Of a stretch of DNA of 64,000 bases, positions 34,722 to 46,500 are shown in pieces (the stretch's first letter is position 1; each line of letters opens with the position of its first letter). The stretch comes from Narthecium ossifragum (lineage: Eukaryota; Streptophyta; Magnoliopsida; Dioscoreales; Nartheciaceae). Location: NCBI GenBank assembly GCA_963920575.1, contig OY986974.1, forward strand, positions 24,280,509 through 24,344,508, in the 5' to 3' direction. The translations under genes were made by a program, and so were the position numbers. Below the pieces are notes generated by a model, which saw only the letters and a program-made list of their open reading frames with translations, did not search any database and was not told where the DNA came from.

Positions 34722-35974
34722 TGTTAGAAAGGAAATCCGACCGTTGACCAGTCAAATAGTCAAAGTCAAAATCCTATTCCACACTTAAGTATCAAACGAT
34801 TGCAGTTTAGTTCTACTCTTTTTAAATTAATGAACCAGAGATGTCAAGTAATATGGAAATCTAGATTAGACCTAATTAAATAATCTAATTATCAAGATTA
34901 ACTTAAGAAAAGCTTCAAGTTATCTAAAACTACGGAATTAAATAAAGCATAAAGATCAACTTAAATTACTGAATCTAAGAAATGCATTTAAATCTATGAA
35001 TTAACTTAATCTAAGAAAGCAATAACTTACTCTAATGGAAAACAGTAAAGAAAACTGTAAGAAAAGCAATAAAAGGACTAATTAAACCTAAAATTAATCT
35101 TAAAATACTCCTATAATCATGAATAACGAAAACAGTAATTAAAAGACTAATTTAATCTTACTTATAACTAACTTAACTTAGTTGAACTATGGAAAAGAAA
35201 CGGAAACAAATCCATTAGTCTAAAACTACAAAACAGAAAGAAAGAGGAGAAAACGATTAAAACGACTACATTATCGAAATTATACTAAGAAAGCAATAAG
35301 AGACGCCATTAATCAAACTGAAAGCTTTATTAATCAACTTACAGGTACAAAAGAAACGAAAGCCATGCTTATGAGCAGGTTACAGATTGTGGGGGGGGGG
35401 GGTTTACAGTGGAGAAGAGAAGCTATTTATACTAAGGAACTGAATAACTGCTCCCGCCTTGAGGGTTGATGGCGTGAAAGGAGGAGATCGTGTGCGAACT
35501 GCTCCGTAACAGCTTCTCCCACGTTCGTGTCTAGTTTGGAGAGTACACGTGGTTGATTCTCATTCATTGCATACGTCATGATTATGCTGGCTTACTTATC
35601 GTTTCTTGTCCACGTCATACATGCATGTGTTTTTTAACCATATTTGACACACGTGTTAATTACTTTTGGACGATAAAATTGAGTAACGTGTCCAATTATG
35701 ACTTTTGGGCGATGATCGTCCATAATCCTTTAAATGACGGTGCCATATGGACGATATCGTCCATTTGGTTAAAATTCTATCGTCCATTTTGGTCGATAGA
35801 TTCCATCGTTTCATTTGGTCGATATTTTATCGTCCATTTGAACGATAGATTCTATCGTTCATTTGGTCGATAGGTTTCATCTGGTCGATAAGATTATGTA
35901 GTTATCGTCCATTTAATAATTGCCTTTTGCTTACGTGTCCGTCATTTATGATTTAGCCATTATTTTGGCTAACA
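34722..35974 (-). repeat. Left LTR (3' LTR of the minus-strand element)
   Basis: 1253 bp, starting TGTTAG and ending CTAACA on +. A G-run lies at about 35390-35402. At 35745-35935 there is an array of about six degenerate 23-26 bp units built on ATCGTCCATTTGGTCGATA. In element orientation this array is at the outer (U3) end. It also forms the upstream flank of the antisense PMD gene. Confidence 0.93.
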
Positions 35975-35985
35975 TTTTGCCCCCC
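35975..35985 (-). other. Polypurine tract
   Basis: On the minus strand GGGGGGCAAAA abuts the 3' LTR, the expected place for the plus-strand primer of reverse transcription. Confidence 0.65.
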
Positions 35986-36331
35986 ATGCAGTAATCGAGG
36001 AGACACTCCGATGACGAGGTGACCGCATCATCCGGGATTTGACCGTTTTGCCTAGGTTTTCAAATTTAATCATGGCGGATGTTTAGGAAAATGAACCGTT
36101 GCGCCGTTTCTTTTCTCTATCCAAATCTTTTGGGATCCGGCATTTAAACCTTCTGACAAGTAACGACAAAAAACCCTTTATTTAAATTCTTTCCTTCAGC
36201 CAGAAAAGAACTTTCTTCGCCTGTCTTCTTCTTCAAGTCTCCTAGGGTTTTATTGCTCTTCACCTACTTGCGCGGCGGTTTTTTTTTTGTTCTTTTCCTC
36301 TTAACTCCGGCGTCTACACTCGTTCGTCATC

Positions 36332-39300
36332 ATGGTGCGTGAGATCAAAGTTAACAACGCTGTGCAGAAGGAGGTGATGTCCGCTGTGGGAGATTTCAAT
36401 GAGAACATGAAGTCAGATGACATCAGGAGTGGTTATTTGGTCCGGGAAGGTGATCCTAACTCTCAGTTATGTATTTTGGGTCCTTGCTTCGTTCCTGAGA
36501 GTATTCCTTCCCTTGGTGCCGAGGAAGCTTTTCTTGTACATTTCTTTCCTACTTCTGTCGATTTGCCCTTTTCTGGAACCCTAAATCTCTCTTCCCTTTC
36601 TTCAAAAAACCCCATCATCTCATGGCCATTGGTTGATGACACGTTTGTCAAATGGTATAATAGGATGATTAGCCATTCTGAAACTAGGTCAATTTTTTCT
36701 GAGGCGGGTATCTTAGATTTCTTGGACTTGAGCACCAGGGTTCCTCTTCAAGATTCTAATTTGCTTATTTCATCGCTTCTCTTTTGGTCGACAGAATATA
36801 ACAATTTTGTCTTCCCTTTTGGTTCGCTCACTATTACTGTATTGGACATATCGCTCTTAACTGGCTTAACTCCACTTGGTACTTCTGTATCGGCCAATAT
36901 GGGCGTATCCAAGAAAGAAATCGTTTTTGAGGCCGATAAGAACTATAGCCTTTTCATTAATTACTATGCCAAGCTGTCTGAGAGCGATGGACCTCCAAAC
37001 TCTCTTGAACGATTAGCGTTCATTTATTATTGGTTATGTAAATATGTCCTTTGCCTTCCTGCCAAAAAACCTGTCAAGGGGTACATTCCACTCGCTCGGG
37101 ACCTTTCCTCAGGCAAACAAGTTTTTTCTCTTGCTCCTTTTATTTTGTCGGCCATTTATCGAGGAATGTATCTCGTCCTTGAGCAGTTGAGAGAAGGGGG
37201 TAGTTTGACGGGATTTGGTCCTTTGTGGCTCGTCCAATTATGGCTTAGAGCTTACTTCCCTGATCTTCATATGCCGCCTTCATCGTCATCGGCCAGAACT
37301 CAAGGCCATTTGTATCTTTCTTCATCTTCTATTCCCAAATCCTTTAGACAAGCCTTCAATTATTTCTATACTCTGTCCAATTTTTTTTCTTATCGCCCAT
37401 TCAATCCTGAGTCTCACCCATCGTCCATTAAGCCTTTGCTTGATCTTTCTTCAGACTTAGAGTCTGATGATAAAATATTAGCTTGGGTCCGTTTTCTTAT
37501 CGGCCGTGACCTTCATTTTGATACGGCTTGGGGCAAGGCGAATAATAAATGTGGAGTAGAAGTTTATGCTCCCAATTTTGCGGCTCGTCAATTTGGCCTT
37601 AAACAATCTTGGCCTGTGCCACCATACTTTAGCTTCAATATCGTCGCTAGAGGACGATGTGTCTTCTCAGAGCTGGAGCGGGTAATTTATGTGGATAAGA
37701 GAGAATTGCTCCTCATTAAGAGGTTTAGGCTTAGATCTTTTGAGCCTACTAGCGAGACTGAAGCTAGTATCACTGATAGCTGAAAAGAAATGGTCGATGA
37801 ACGTCTTTTCTTTGCTGACAAGGACTTAGTTTTTGAAAAGTTCATTCCTCCAAGGGAGAAGAAAAGACAAAAGCAAGTGGCTACTAGTCATCGACCAGGC
37901 AAACGAAAGACAAAAGGTATATCTTCATCGTTTTCCATGATTTTTTGATATCCTTTCTTCATTTAATACTATATGATCGATAGGTTCAGACGATGAGGGC
38001 GATGCACCACCTAAAAAGAAGCGCGGTAAAGGAAAAACCGTCGTCCAACCTCAACCATCTTCTTCTCCAAAAAATAAATCATCTCCTCGATCGATAAATT
38101 CTGACGATGAGGATGATGAACCACTTACAAAGAGACGTAGTAAAGGAAAAACTATCGTCCAACCTCAACCATCTTCCTCTCAAAAAGATCAATCATCTTC
38201 TCGGCCAATTGCAGAGGAAAAGGTTGATTCTCCTGGCAGCAGTCATCGAAGCAGTCAATCTGCTCATGATAAGTAAGTATCATAACGTTTTCCTTTCCTA
38301 TTACACTTGTATTCTTCGTTTGATACTTAGACTTTTATATCTTCAGGACTGCTGTAGAAGTGGGCTCCAGTACTCCGAGCTCCTTGTATTCTTTGTCTCC
38401 TTCTCGACCTACACCCAAAGTTTTTGAGGTTGTGGTTGATACATCTCCATCACGAATGAGCGAGGAAAATCCTCCAACTTCTCCTGATCATGCTGATGAG
38501 AGTATGCCTCCAACTTCCTCGGCTAAATCTTCCTCAAAGACCAAGGCGCAAGTACGTTCTGGTGGTAGATTCAAACGACTCGCTCAAAAGAATATAAAAG
38601 TATAGATAACTTTTATTTTATTGATGATCGATTTATCGACCATTCTCTAATGTTTAAACCTTTTAGGAATCGAGGAAGGAAAAGTCTGTTGGCCAAAATT
38701 CTGGTCGAGAAGATGAGGATGAAGACGATAACAATATCTTTGACATCTTGAATACTACTCCATCTAAACCAGGTTTGTCATTAACTGATAGAAAACTCGT
38801 TCATGGTCCGTATAGTTTTTTACGAGACCTTGGTAATGCGAGTTTATCTTCTGTATCAGCTTCTCCTAATATCCCAGCTGCTCCAACTCAAGTTGAAGAT
38901 CTCTCGGCCAAAACCACTAAGCCAGGCATCGCTGCTTCTCCAGTTGTCTCATCAACAGAGGCACTACGTGCATCTCCAAAACCTTGTCGCGGTGTCCTTA
39001 AACCAATAATGGCCGATATTATATCGCTCACTTCTCATGTTCCAACATCAACTACTGATGTTCACACAAGGGCGACTACTAGAAGCCCTACAGCTGCTCC
39101 CTCTACGATGAAGGTTTCAACTTCATCTTTTGTTACCCCCACTGCTCAATCATCCAGCTCTACCTCTTCACAGGTATTCATCGCTCAATTTGATTCTGTC
39201 GATCATTTAGTGTTAAATATTACTGAATACTTGTTCTTTTCAGGGCGATCTCGCCCATTTAATGAATATTGTCCAGGCCTTCTCGGATTCCTGGCATTCT

Positions 39301-39960
39301 ATAGTGACTGCCAAAAAAATGACTATTGACCCTGAAGTTGCACAAGGGAGTCAACATGAAGAGTTCAGACGAGCCCTATCTCAATGTCTTGTAGTTTTGG
39401 ACAAACTACCTGACGAAGATCTCACCAGATCAGATAGCGAAGCACTGGACCAAGCTATAACACCCTTTCTCTCTGTGGATCCAACAATCTTAGGGTTTTC
39501 ATCTAGTGATATGGACGATATCCACAACATCAAAATCAAGATTGAGAGTCTGACTGCTGAGAGAAATAACTTGGTGAATGAGATAGTTCTTATAGGGGAA
39601 CGTCAAGAGCGGCGTACCCATATCAAAGACGTCATCAACAATCGTGTCAAACAACTTCAGAAAAATACTGATGAGATTGGCGAAACAGAATCAGAGATCC
39701 TTGGTTACCAGAACCAAATGAAGGAATTAGAGGAAAAAATCGCCCAGTGTACTACTAAAAAGAACTATCTCCTTCGCGAAACTACTCAACTGGCTGAGGA
39801 AGGCAACCAAATGATGCAAGAGTATGTCGCTTTGGAGGCGAATTCTTCAAAAGATCGCCAAGTCGAGTTGAAGGGTGAGCTTGTGAAGATCAAACAACGT
39901 TTTAGGGCAGTCCGTGAAAAGATTGCTCTTTTATCTCAAAATCTCTCTTTGAAGAGATAA
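36332..39960 (+). CDS. Plant mobile domain (PMD) protein with coiled-coil tail, antisense in the retrotransposon
   Basis: Five exons: 36332-37916, 37984-38272, 38347-38599, 38667-39173 and 39244-39960. Every intron is short (about 67-74 bp), GT-AG, and the phases join in one frame of 1117 codons. The frame is broken only by TGA at 37781-37783 (after TDS, before KEMVDERLFF), which could be a nonsense change in a TGG codon. Residues 90-400 match the plant mobile domain (PF10536 type): AGILDFLDLST, LLFWSTEYNNFVFPFGSLTI, LTGLTPLG, FIYYWLCKYVLCLPAKKP, LAPFILSAIYRG and PLWLVQLWLRAYFP. The middle is basic/acidic and Ser/Pro-rich, with two similar SDDEGD/SDDEDDEP...KGKT repeats. The last 235 residues form a Glu/Lys-rich coiled coil. 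PMD occurs in transposons and in host MAIN/MAIL proteins; its role here is unknown. The gene runs toward pol, ending 160 bp from it. Confidence 0.8.
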
Positions 39961-40121
39961 CTTTTCCTTGTCTGATATGAACGATAAAATCTTGTAATGC
40001 CACACTTTTGGCCGATATTTTGTAATGAACATATTTGTTAATTGCTCTCGTCCAAATTTCAAGGACGTATTTTGTTAATTGCTATCGTCCATATTTTAAG
40101 GACGTTTTTCTTCTATGCCTT

Positions 40122-43100
40122 TTATTCCATTGATGGGTAATATTTCTTAATGTACCGACCATTTATCATTGATCGATGCAACCCACCGTCAATATTCCGC
40201 AGTTGATATGATCCATTTGGAAATACTTGATCGACTAAGTATGGTCCTTCCCAGTTAGGCGACCACTTTCCATATTTGGGATCATTACGATCTAAAGGTA
40301 GGATCGTTTTCCAAACTAGATCTCCTTCTTGGAACTCTTTTGATACTATTCTTTTATTGTAGATATCGGCCACTTTTAACTTTTGCGCCTCTATATTTTC
40401 TAAAGCAATAGCTCGTTGTTCATCGAGTTCTAAAAGATTATACATTAATGCATCTTCATACTCTTCACTAGTTGAGCGATCTTGTTCCATAACTCTGGGC
40501 GATAGAACATTTATCTCAGCAGGTAGTACCGCCTCTTGACCATAAACTAATTGATAAGGCGTAACCTTAGTACTAGACTTAGGTGTAGTTCTATGTGCCC
40601 ATAACGCTCTTAGTAAACCTTCATGACATTGCCTTGGGTTGTCGTCCATCATCTTTCTTATGATTGACTTGATGGTTTTGTTGGATGCCTCAGCTTGCCC
40701 ATTAGATTGGGCGTAATAGGGTGTAGAATTGGCCATATTAATTTTATAATCAGCTAAAAAATTCTTTACCCTAGAACTTACAAACATTGTCCCTTGATCG
40801 GACACAATTGTTTGTGGAATGCCAAATCTACATATGATGTTTTCCCAAATGAAATTTATTACTTGATCATCAGAAACATTTTTTAATGGGATCGCTTCTA
40901 CCCATTTGGTAAAGTAATCTGTCGCCACAATTACAAACTTGTGCAACATGGATGATGGAGGATAAATTTTCCCTATAATGTCTATCGCCCAACATCTGAA
41001 TGGCCAAGGTTTAACGATGATCGATAATTCACTTGCTGGAGCTCGCTGTAATGGACCATGTCTTTGGCATGCCTCACATCCCTTGGCATATATAGCACAC
41101 TCCTCCCCCATGCGCGGCCAATAAAAGCCACTGCGCATTATTAGCCAGCGCATTTTGATGCCAGATTGATGTGCTCCACAAACACCATTATGTATCTCGG
41201 CCATTGTCAATTTGGCCTCATCAGGATGCAAACATCGCAATAAGACTCCATCTGGTCGACGTTTATATAAAACGTCGTTTTGTAGAAAATAATGTATCGC
41301 TTTAAGACGAATTTTTCTATCGACCTTAAGCGATGGATTTTTTAAGAAATCGACGATTGGGGTCCGCCAATCTGGTTGGCTATTGATTTGACTTACCTCA
41401 TTTGGCCGATGATATCGCTCTAGTGCAGATTGTGTTATACCAGAACGGAAATCGTTCGTGCCCCCCAAGTGCTTTAACACTTTATAGCCTGATGCTATTT
41501 GGGCGAGGGTATTAGCCTCATCATTCTGCAATCTTGGAACGAAAAGTAATTCAAAATCATTAAAACGATTTAACAGCATTAGAGCGATTTGATGAAATGG
41601 AATTAAGATATCGCTCTGGCATTTATAACGTCCAAGGATATGATTTATCACTAATTGTGAATCACCTTTGATTTGCACATTGGATACTCCTAAGTCTAAC
41701 AAAATTTCTAGGCCGATGATTAGAGCTTCATACTCAGCCTGATTGTTAGTACATAGTTGCGATAAAGTATACGCAAATTTATATTTGCGCCCAATGGGCG
41801 ATAGGATTGTGATTCCTAGGCCAGCTCCGTTGATAGTTTTAGAACCATCAAAGTACATCGTCCATGGGGTGAGCGATACGTTGTTAATTTCTCGCTCTAA
41901 CTCCTTTGGTATATCTACACAAGGATAGTCAGCTAAAAAATCGGCCAATGCCTGGCCCTTAATAGCCTTTTGAGACACAAATTGAATATCAAATTCAGCC
42001 AATGTTAAAACCCAATAACCAATACGTTGGTGCAAAATTGGCCGAGAAAACAAGAATTTCAATACATTGAACTTAGATATCAAGTAGACTGTTACAGGTT
42101 TTAAATAAGCGCGAAGCTTGGTACACATAAAATACAAGGCCAGGCACAACTTTTCTATGGCCGAGTACTTTTGTTCATAAGATAACAATTGTCTACTTAG
42201 ATAGTACACTGCTCTCTCAGATCCATCTTTTCCTTCTTGCGCCAAGAGACCGCCTATTGACCGGTCTGCTGCAGCGATATAAAGCTTCATGGGTTGTCTC
42301 AACCTTGGCGGCGCCATGACTGGTGGCGTTGATAAACATTGCTTCAAGCGCTCAAAGGCTTGTTGATGTCGCTCTTCCCAGACGAAGTCGTCTTCATTCT
42401 TTAATCTTAAGAGCGATGAAAACTCTTGAGTTTTACCTGCACAGTTAGCAATAAACCTTCTTAAGAAATTCACTTGACCAAGAAACTTTTGCAGTTCTTT
42501 CTTAGTCTTTGGAGGGCTAGCCTCTAATATAGACTTTGCTTTGTTTTGGTCAAGTTCTATTCCTCGCTGATGGACGAGAAAACCAAGGAAATTCCCTGCT
42601 TGCACACCAAAGGCACATTTCAAGGGATTCAACTTTAAATTATATTCCCTCATTCTCTCAAAGGTTTTGATTAACTGCGAAAAGTGATCAGCCATGATTG
42701 GTGATTTTACTACAATGTCATCGACATAGACTTCAATAAAATGGCCAATCATATCATGAAAAATCAAGTTCATTGCTCGCTGATAAGTAGCACCAGCGTT
42801 TTTTAGACCAAAGGGCATAACAACCCACTCATAACTTCCAAGTGATCCTGGACATCTAAATGCCGTTTTATGAACATCATTATCGGCAATATAAATTTGA
42901 TTATAACCAGAATACCCATCCATAAATGAATATATTTCGTGCCCAGCGGTGGAATCAACCAAACTATCGACCGATGGCATAGGGTACTCATCTTTGGGTG
43001 TAGCCAAGTTTAAATTTCTAAAATCTATACAAACTCTAAGTTTGTCATTTTTCTTCTTAACTGGCACTATATTAGAAAGCCACTCTACATATCTGGCCGT

Positions 43101-43580
43101 TCTAATAAAGTTTGCATTTAATAATCGTTCAATTTCTTTCTTTACTTCTGGGATTATGTTAGGAGCAAAACGTCTAGGCGCCTGCTTATATGGTTTGAAA
43201 TTTGGTCGAGTAGGAAGCTCATGCTCTACAATATTCCTATCTAAACCAGGCATTTCTTTATAATCCCATGCAAAGCAATCTTTATATGAACGCAAGATAG
43301 TAATGAGTTCGTTCCTTACCTCTTGGGCGATAAGTTTACTAATGAAGGTTGGGCGATGCTCTGTGCCATCACCAAGGTCGATTTCTTCCAATGGGTCTTG
43401 AGCTTGCATATTTCCACGTTTGCCATAGGGGACTTCTTCCTCTTCTTCTTGGGGAATCTCTTTTAAACAATCTAAATCATTCTCTTCTTGTGCAGCGAAC
43501 GCTTCCACTTGATAAGCCATTAGCTTGGCTTTTAAGGCTGTTACAGCGGCCTGATTTCTTTCAGAGTCTGAACTCATCAT
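40122..43580 (-). CDS. pol: Retrotransposon Pol polyprotein (RT, RNase H, second RNase H, integrase)
   Basis: One open frame of 1152 residues. Reverse transcriptase spans about residues 145-330 (RVCIDFRNLN, MPFGLKNAGATYQRAMN, catalytic YVDDIVV near 283). RNase H follows (about 390-540). A second, plant/archaeal-type RNase H spans about 575-710 (MYFDGSKTINGAGLG, NQAEYEALIIGLE, KGDSQLVINH). The integrase has its HHCC zinc domain near 800-840, the DDE core with WAIDIIG (865), VSDQGT (928) and GQAEASNK (961), and a C-terminal GPYLVDQVFPNGSYQL region. No stops or frameshifts. Its start codon overlaps the gag-protease stop by four bases (43577-43580). No envelope-like frame is present. Probably competent for replication of the element. 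Confidence 0.95.
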   Translation of the reverse strand: MMSSDSERNQAAVTALKAKLMAYQVEAFAAQEENDLDCLKEIPQEEEEEVPYGKRGNMQAQDPLEEIDLGDGTEHRPTFISKLIAQEVRNELITILRSYKDCFAWDYKEMPGLDRNIVEHELPTRPNFKPYKQAPRRFAPNIIPEVKKEIERLLNANFIRTARYVEWLSNIVPVKKKNDKLRVCIDFRNLNLATPKDEYPMPSVDSLVDSTAGHEIYSFMDGYSGYNQIYIADNDVHKTAFRCPGSLGSYEWVVMPFGLKNAGATYQRAMNLIFHDMIGHFIEVYVDDIVVKSPIMADHFSQLIKTFERMREYNLKLNPLKCAFGVQAGNFLGFLVHQRGIELDQNKAKSILEASPPKTKKELQKFLGQVNFLRRFIANCAGKTQEFSSLLRLKNEDDFVWEERHQQAFERLKQCLSTPPVMAPPRLRQPMKLYIAAADRSIGGLLAQEGKDGSERAVYYLSRQLLSYEQKYSAIEKLCLALYFMCTKLRAYLKPVTVYLISKFNVLKFLFSRPILHQRIGYWVLTLAEFDIQFVSQKAIKGQALADFLADYPCVDIPKELEREINNVSLTPWTMYFDGSKTINGAGLGITILSPIGRKYKFAYTLSQLCTNNQAEYEALIIGLEILLDLGVSNVQIKGDSQLVINHILGRYKCQSDILIPFHQIALMLLNRFNDFELLFVPRLQNDEANTLAQIASGYKVLKHLGGTNDFRSGITQSALERYHRPNEVSQINSQPDWRTPIVDFLKNPSLKVDRKIRLKAIHYFLQNDVLYKRRPDGVLLRCLHPDEAKLTMAEIHNGVCGAHQSGIKMRWLIMRSGFYWPRMGEECAIYAKGCEACQRHGPLQRAPASELSIIVKPWPFRCWAIDIIGKIYPPSSMLHKFVIVATDYFTKWVEAIPLKNVSDDQVINFIWENIICRFGIPQTIVSDQGTMFVSSRVKNFLADYKINMANSTPYYAQSNGQAEASNKTIKSIIRKMMDDNPRQCHEGLLRALWAHRTTPKSSTKVTPYQLVYGQEAVLPAEINVLSPRVMEQDRSTSEEYEDALMYNLLELDEQRAIALENIEAQKLKVADIYNKRIVSKEFQEGDLVWKTILPLDRNDPKYGKWSPNWEGPYLVDQVFPNGSYQLRNIDGGLHRSMINGRYIKKYYPSME

Positions 43581-46500
43581 TTCTGACTGGTGGCCGGTGA
43601 TCGGCCAGCTTTAGGTGCGAAGACCACTGAGGTTGGTCTTGCCGGATCAAACAGTTCTGCTACACGCTCTTTTAGCATAACTCCATTCTCAGATACCACT
43701 TTGAGTGTGTCTTCAAACTGAAGGAATTGCAAAGGCCCATAATTGCAATCATAGAAAGATGCCTCCAAGGCATGCGTGTCCATACTGTATGGCATGTTAT
43801 CGGCCATAACTGACTCTACATTTCCTTCGTCGTTCCATAAGAATAAACACTGATGAAGAGATGACGGAACACACTGACTGGCATGAATCCAGTCTCGACC
43901 AAGCAGCACATTATAGCTGGTCGATGAGTCCATGACAAAGAACGCTGTTGTTCTTGTGACACTTCCAACTTTTATGTCCAAGGGGAGAATTCCTTTTGCT
44001 GGGGCTGGAACTCCACTGAATCCCGTGAGCGTGATATCCGTGGGGATAAGATCATTGTCAGTCTTTCGCAGCTTCTTCATCATCTTAGCTGGGATGACAT
44101 TTACTGCAGCACCGGTATCAATCAGAACTCTGCTTACTGGGATTCCATTAATCTCGGCCTTGATGTGTAAAGGCCGTAAATGGCGAGTCATCGCCTCTGG
44201 CGGTCGTTCAAACACAGCCTTATCTTGATCTTGAAGACCTTCTTTGCACGAACTGGTCGATGACTGAGTTTGACGGGCAACTGCTTTCCCCTTTGCCTTA
44301 GCTGCAACCTGAACGATCTCTGGATTCTCTTGACCATCCCATGATGGCCACTTCTGATCCTCCTTATCTTGTTCCTTCTGTGTCTCTGTTTCTTCCATGT
44401 CCCAACCAGTTGGAACGATTGGCACTTCACTAGCTTGCGGCATATATTTGACTACCTCAGACTTGGGAACCCATTTCTTCACAATGGGATCACCATAGCA
44501 AACCAAGTAGTCAAACTTTCCACTTGGTTGGGCCTGAGTACTGATGGCTGGATTGCCTGCCTTGTAGAGATCCATCAATAGCTTCTTCTGGGAGATGTTT
44601 CTTCTCGCTGCTTCCTCATTAACTTTAATGGGCACTTCTATCTCTACCCATTCAACATCTTCGACCATGGGCTCTTGTTCTTCATCTCCCCAACCAGTCG
44701 GAACAATTGTTGTTGATGTTGATGGTATGATATGGGCGACAACTTCCGTCTTTTTTACAAGACGCTTCACTTTGGCGTCTCCATAAACCCGGAGATAATC
44801 ATATCGGCCACTTGGCTGGCCACCTGGTCCAACTGCTGGATTTCCTTCCTCATACAACTGCCTTAACAGTTGTTCTGTAGATATATTCCTCCTCCAAGCT
44901 TCTTCACCAACATCGATTTTTTCTTCTACTTCTACATACTCATCCTCTTGGTCAAGCACTAAGTTTACTGGGGGTGAATTCTCCATTTCATCGACCAAGG
45001 TTGCCGATGCGTCTGCGTTTTCCTCGACCAGTATGGCTGACGATTCACCATCGGCCATATCTGATATATCAGAATCGCTTTCAATTGGACATTGTTGTCC
45101 AAGGCGACTTGGTAGAATGTAATTGTTGACGATGACTGACGGGAGTGTTCCGAATATGATCACTTGGCTTGCTCCAGTCTCATCATCATCATCCTTATTT
45201 GAACGATGGAACTTGCTTTTTGAAGATTCTGTTGGATTGGAAACAGCAACATCTTCTTCAATGTACTCAACCTCCTCATCCTGACTTGGGTTGGTTTCCT
45301 GGGCTTGCTTGGCCTTCATCATCTGGCCATATTTCTTCTGGTGGCGGCGGTACTGAGTCCTTGTCATCTCCTCCACAGGGACTGAGCGACGAGTATAGCA
45401 ATTGTAGTTGTACCATCGCTCTGGCTTGTAAGGCTGAGGCATAAAACTTTTTGGGTACACATGAGGCTTAACTCGGTTCCACTGCCTTGACTGTGAATGA
45501 GGAAACTTGGTCCCGGAGAAAGGTGTCATCGGGCGACTGAGATCCCAATGGCATCTTGGGCAGACATGTGGAATGGCAGGTTCCTTTCCTTTGTCTTGAC
45601 CAAGTCTTGCGAAGACGTCTGGACGATTGTCGTCCTCAGTCTCATCGATGACGATCTTGAATTTTGGTAATTTGAAGTTCGCCATGTCAGTCAGCACCAT
45701 CCCCACTGGAGCAGCCTTAGGGAAAGGATTTGCATCAACTCCCATGTGTTTGACTGGGAAACCAATCCTACCGGAATCAATCGCATCCTGCAAAACATTA
45801 CGGAAAACCAAACATTGGTTAGTGTGATGCGACCAAGCATTATGCCACTTACAATATCTTTTGCCCTTGATCTCATCAAGGCTTGGCATAGCATGTCCAT
45901 CTTTTAATTTAACTTGTTTATCTTTGAGTAATTGATCAAAGATTTGATCAGCCTTTGAAACATCAAAAGAAAACTTTCGCATTGGACGTTTACCGTCTCT
46001 AATTACTTCTTTACCCTTAAGTTCTCGCTCAAATTTGGCAAGAGCTTTACATATATAAAGTTTTCCTTTAAGGAGCTCGGCCAAACAAACATCGTTCATG
46101 TTGTAGTTTTCTTCATCTACTTCACTAACTTGGTTTATCTCATAGTTAGTATCTCTATAATAAGTTCCCTTGGAAGAGGATTTCATTTGATCTTCTTCCC
46201 TCAACAATTGCTCATAGCGTATTGCGCTAGTCTGCAGTTGAAATAGGTCAATAAAATCTCTGTCTTGAAACTTCTTCTTAAGTTCAAAGGCTAATCCACT
46301 TTGAGCGATTTTTACAAATTCCCTTTCAGGCAAAGGAATAAAACATCTACTTCTCGCTCTTTTAAATCTTTGTAAAAATGATTCAGCATTCTCATCTGGC
46401 CGTTGTCTAAGTTGAGCTAAATCGGCCATTGTGATTTCCGGTTCTGATTTATAAAATTGAGAATGGAACGCATGTTCCATTTGCTGCCAATTTTGAATGG

